Origin: Bacillus cereus
GTDB taxonomy: Bacteria > Bacillota > Bacilli > Bacillales > Bacillaceae_G
DNA length: 64,000 bases
Assembly (NCBI RefSeq): GCF_002584535.1
Contig: NZ_NUOT01000024.1
Coordinates: forward strand, 124,001 to 188,000
Reading direction: 5' to 3'
How positions within the stretch are numbered: position 1 is the stretch's first letter; the number at the start of each line of letters is the position of its first letter. Shown here piece after piece: positions 61,642 through 64,000 of this stretch. The translations under genes and the position numbers were made by a program. The notes below the pieces were generated by a model. That model saw only the letters and a program-made list of their open reading frames with translations, had not been told where the DNA came from and did no database searches.

Positions 61642-62163
61642 ATGAAGAAGAATCGCTTAATATTCCGTATTTTCATTTTGCTTATTTTGAGCGTGGCAGT
61701 AGGATTTACACTCTATCAAGGTTTTTTTGTTGATAAGGAAAAAATGCAAATTGGGAAACAAGCGCCTAACTTTGTTGTTTCAGATTTAGAAGGAAAGAAA
61801 ATCGAGTTACATGATCTAAAGGGAAAAGGTGTGTTTTTAAACTTTTGGGGAACATGGTGCAAACCGTGTGAAAAAGAGATGCCTTATATGAATGAGTTAT
61901 ACCCTAAATATAAAGAAAAGGGCGTTGAAATCATTGCATTAGATGCCGATGAAACGAATATTGCAGTGAAAAATTTTGTGAATCAATATGGATTAAAGTT
62001 CCCTGTTGCAATTGATAAAGGGCAAGAAATAATCGGTACATATGGCGTTGGGCCACTCCCGACAACATTTTTAATTGATAAAGAAGGAAATGTAATCGAG
62101 AAAATTACTGGTACGCAAACGAAGGAGCAAATGGAGGAATACTTAAAGAAAATTACTCCTTAA
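61642..62163 (+). CDS. resA: Thiol-disulfide oxidoreductase ResA
   Basis: 173 residues. An N-terminal membrane anchor ([21 protein letters not shown]) is followed by an exported thioredoxin fold. The active site is [15 protein letters not shown], with the Glu-containing ResA loop ([12 protein letters not shown]). It keeps the apocytochrome c haem-binding CxxCH cysteines reduced. ATG follows AGAGGAGAGAGAG. First gene of the res/ccs cytochrome c maturation group. Confidence 0.95.
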   Translation: MKKNRLIFRIFILLILSVAVGFTLYQGFFVDKEKMQIGKQAPNFVVSDLEGKKIELHDLKGKGVFLNFWGTWCKPCEKEMPYMNELYPKYKEKGVEIIALDADETNIAVKNFVNQYGLKFPVAIDKGQEIIGTYGVGPLPTTFLIDKEGNVIEKITGTQTKEQMEEYLKKITP

Positions 62164-62302
62164 TAAAGAAAGTTTTTATATAATGTGATAGTAAGTTTGA
62201 TAGATGAAGGTGCTTTGCTTCGTCTTAGTGCCTGTTTTGAAAATTCTGAGTATTGAGGTAACTTGTGCTTTGACGGTACAATAGAAACAAGAGGCGGTGA
62301 GG

Positions 62303-63928
62303 ATGTTGGAACAAATTAAGTGTGAATGTGGGCACGTAAATCCAATAGGCACAATTTTTTGTGAAGCTTGTGGGAAACCTTTTGAAAACAAAGAAGGTAC
62401 AAGATTATTAGATATGCGATATGAGGGGAGTGCTAGGCGCTCTATTACTCATACAAAAACGATAGTCGATAAAGTTTGGAGTTTTTTTTCTTCTGTCAAA
62501 GTAGGGGTATGGCTCATTGTTATCACTCTGTTAGCATCAGCAGTTGGAACTATATTTCCACAAGAAATGTACATACCTCCGGGTGTTACGCCGAGTGAAT
62601 ATTATGAACAGGAATATGGTTTTCTAGGACAACTATATTACCAATTAGGCTTTAATAAGTTATATAGCTCATGGTGGTATATGATTTTAATTGCTTCAAT
62701 TGGTGTATCACTTGTGATATGTAGTCTAGATCGAGTAATTCCACTTTATAAAGCTTTAAAAAAGCAGGGAGTAAAAAGACACCCAAGTTTTTTAAAGAGA
62801 CAAAGGTTGTATGGGACAGGTTCTCCGAAAGAGGGGGATCTAGAACAGCTTCAAACTAATTTAAAGAAGAGAAATTATAATGTAAGAGTCGAAGGCGAAA
62901 ATATTTTAGCGGAAAAAGGAAGATTTTCTCGTTGGGGTCCATATGTGAATCATATTGGTCTTATTATTTTTTTATTTGGAGCAATGCTACGATTTCTTCC
63001 AAGTATGTATGTGGATGAATCGCTATGGCTACGTGATGGAGAAACAAAAGAAATACCAGGAACAGATGGGAAATATTATTTGAAGAATGAAAAGTTTATA
63101 AAAGAGGTTTATGACAAAGGTAAAGATGATAAAGTATTCAATGATGCAATTGATCGTGTAGGCGATAAAATGATTGCTAAAAACTTTCAAACAAATGCCG
63201 TATTATATAAAACGGTAGGAGAAAATGTTGCAGGGCAGAAACCAAAGTTAGAAAAGGTAAAAGAAAGTGAAATTAGAGTAAATGAACCACTCAAATTTGA
63301 TCAGTTTGCTATATACCAACTTGATTTTAAAGAGAATGAGTTTAGTAGCATGTCGTTTACTCTGCAGAAAAAAGATAATAATCAAAAACGGGGACCTATT
63401 AAAGTTAACTTAGAAAACCCAAAAGAAACCTATGATTTAGGGGATGGATATTCTATAAAATTATTAAGTTATTTTCCTGATTTTTATTTTGATGAGAATG
63501 GTCAGCCAAATACAAAAACAAAGATTCCAAACAACCCAGCTTTCGTTTTTAAAATGTTTACACCAGAGACGCCAGAAGGAGAAGTGAGTTTTGTAGGTAT
63601 ACAACAAAATATAGAACCTGAAGGAAATAATCAATATAAAATGACCTTTGCAGGAGTAGAAATGCGAAATGCAACAGGGCTTATCGTAAGAAAAGATTTG
63701 ACACTGTGGATTCTTGGTGTTGGCGGATTTATCTTCATGATTGGTGTGATTCAAGGAATGTATTGGAATCATCGTCGTATCTGGATACAACGTGTTAAAG
63801 ATGAATGGTGGATTGCTGGCCACACAAATAAAAATTGGTTTGGCTTGCGGAAAGATATTGAAAAAGTACTTGAAGGAACAACAATTCCACAACCATACGA
63901 CAAAGTAAATGATCAAAAAATTAGTTAA
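62303..63928 (+). CDS. resB: Cytochrome c biogenesis protein ResB
   Basis: 541 residues. An N-terminal zinc-ribbon-like segment (IKCECGHVNPIGTIFCEACGKPF) is followed by membrane helices and a large external domain (about 250-455). A final helix is LWILGVGGFIFMIGVIQGMYW. ResB with ResC forms the system II haem export and ligation complex. ATG at 62303 follows AGGCGG. It serves cytochromes such as the di-haem protein at 46037. Confidence 0.94.
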   Translation: MLEQIKCECGHVNPIGTIFCEACGKPFENKEGTRLLDMRYEGSARRSITHTKTIVDKVWSFFSSVKVGVWLIVITLLASAVGTIFPQEMYIPPGVTPSEYYEQEYGFLGQLYYQLGFNKLYSSWWYMILIASIGVSLVICSLDRVIPLYKALKKQGVKRHPSFLKRQRLYGTGSPKEGDLEQLQTNLKKRNYNVRVEGENILAEKGRFSRWGPYVNHIGLIIFLFGAMLRFLPSMYVDESLWLRDGETKEIPGTDGKYYLKNEKFIKEVYDKGKDDKVFNDAIDRVGDKMIAKNFQTNAVLYKTVGENVAGQKPKLEKVKESEIRVNEPLKFDQFAIYQLDFKENEFSSMSFTLQKKDNNQKRGPIKVNLENPKETYDLGDGYSIKLLSYFPDFYFDENGQPNTKTKIPNNPAFVFKMFTPETPEGEVSFVGIQQNIEPEGNNQYKMTFAGVEMRNATGLIVRKDLTLWILGVGGFIFMIGVIQGMYWNHRRIWIQRVKDEWWIAGHTNKNWFGLRKDIEKVLEGTTIPQPYDKVNDQKIS

Positions 63929-63942
63929 GGTGGGGAGAATAT

Positions 63943-64000
63943 ATGGTGCAAATAAGTAGTAATTTCCTATTTGCTGCTTTCATCTTGTATTTAATTGCAA
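63943..64000 (+). CDS. resC: Cytochrome c biogenesis protein ResC, N-terminal fragment
   Basis: ATG after GGTGGGGAG opens a frame (MVQISSNFLFAAFILYLIA) that begins a membrane helix and runs off the window end. The position after resA-resB identifies it as the CcsA/ResC subunit. Only 19 residues are visible. Confidence 0.8.
   Translation, partial: MVQISSNFLFAAFILYLIA

Noticed and set aside
63464-63916. 150-residue minus-strand frame inside resB
   Set aside because: Shadow frame with no start signals and improbable amino-acid content.
1-64000. CRISPR array, tRNA, rRNA, prophage or intact insertion sequence
   Set aside because: No regularly spaced repeats, no cloverleaf/CCA signatures, no transposase frames and no phage structural genes were seen. 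The only mobile-type hints are the short dispersed repeats and the lone recombinase.

Overview
The window reads as a chromosomal segment of a Bacillus cereus-group bacterium. Coding density is high, the DNA is AT-rich, ribosome binding sites are strong (GGAGG/GGGGG), GTG and TTG starts are common, and riboswitches and intrinsic terminators are frequent. The gene order ypuI / sodF / dacB-spmA-spmB / rluB / resA-resB-resC matches the Bacillus order, and the lia, his and sulfate-assimilation clusters are typical Bacillus clusters. I saw no tRNA, rRNA, CRISPR array, prophage or intact insertion sequence.

Layout. 1-2.3 kb: end of the histidine operon (hisF-hisI-hisE and a PHP-type histidinol phosphatase). 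2.4-7 kb: a 2-hydroxyacid dehydrogenase, phosphatidylserine synthase, an LtaS-type lipoteichoic acid synthase and a small secreted DUF3888 protein. 7-8.8 kb: lysine riboswitch and lysA. 8.8-16 kb: a SAM-riboswitch-led sulfur cluster (yezD, cysH, sat, cysC, sulfite reductase, DUF3906), then a sirohaem cluster (cobA/sumT, cbiX-type chelatase, sirC) that makes the cofactor the sulfite reductase needs. 16-24 kb: transporters, namely a T-box-controlled NSS symporter, a dicarboxylate/glutamate symporter and a second SAM riboswitch ahead of the NhaC-type MetT. An M23 peptidase and a few small genes lie between them. 24.1-27.7 kb: the cell-envelope stress operon (LiaI-like, PspA/LiaH, LiaF, LiaS, LiaR). 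28-32.4 kb: an apparently orphan T-box, a 5'-nucleotidase, a methyltransferase and a lipoprotein. 32.5-43.5 kb: a decayed gene, flavohaemoglobin and a Crp/Fnr regulator, a TauE/SafE exporter, phosphate transporter Pit with its DUF47 partner, a class A PBP, a soluble PAS histidine kinase and a DUF72 protein.

43.6-48 kb is the most intriguing part. Two Fur boxes flank a strong promoter ahead of a large lipoprotein of unknown function. It is followed by a lipid-anchored beta-propeller fused to a di-haem cytochrome. Together they suggest an iron-starvation surface redox module. 48-56 kb: a ribbon-helix-helix protein, a short tyrosine recombinase, an orphan transmembrane histidine kinase, deoD, a structured 152-bp element with short inverted ends, and mprF. 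55.9-64 kb: ypuI, sodF, the spore-cortex/dehydration genes dacB-spmA-spmB, rluB and the cytochrome c biogenesis genes resA-resB-resC (the last is cut by the window edge).

A short motif (consensus ATAAAGTGAAACTT, often next to a hairpin) recurs about seven times in intergenic positions. It looks like a dispersed repeat family. Several starts below are placed inside a longer open frame because a clear ribosome binding site supports the later codon.
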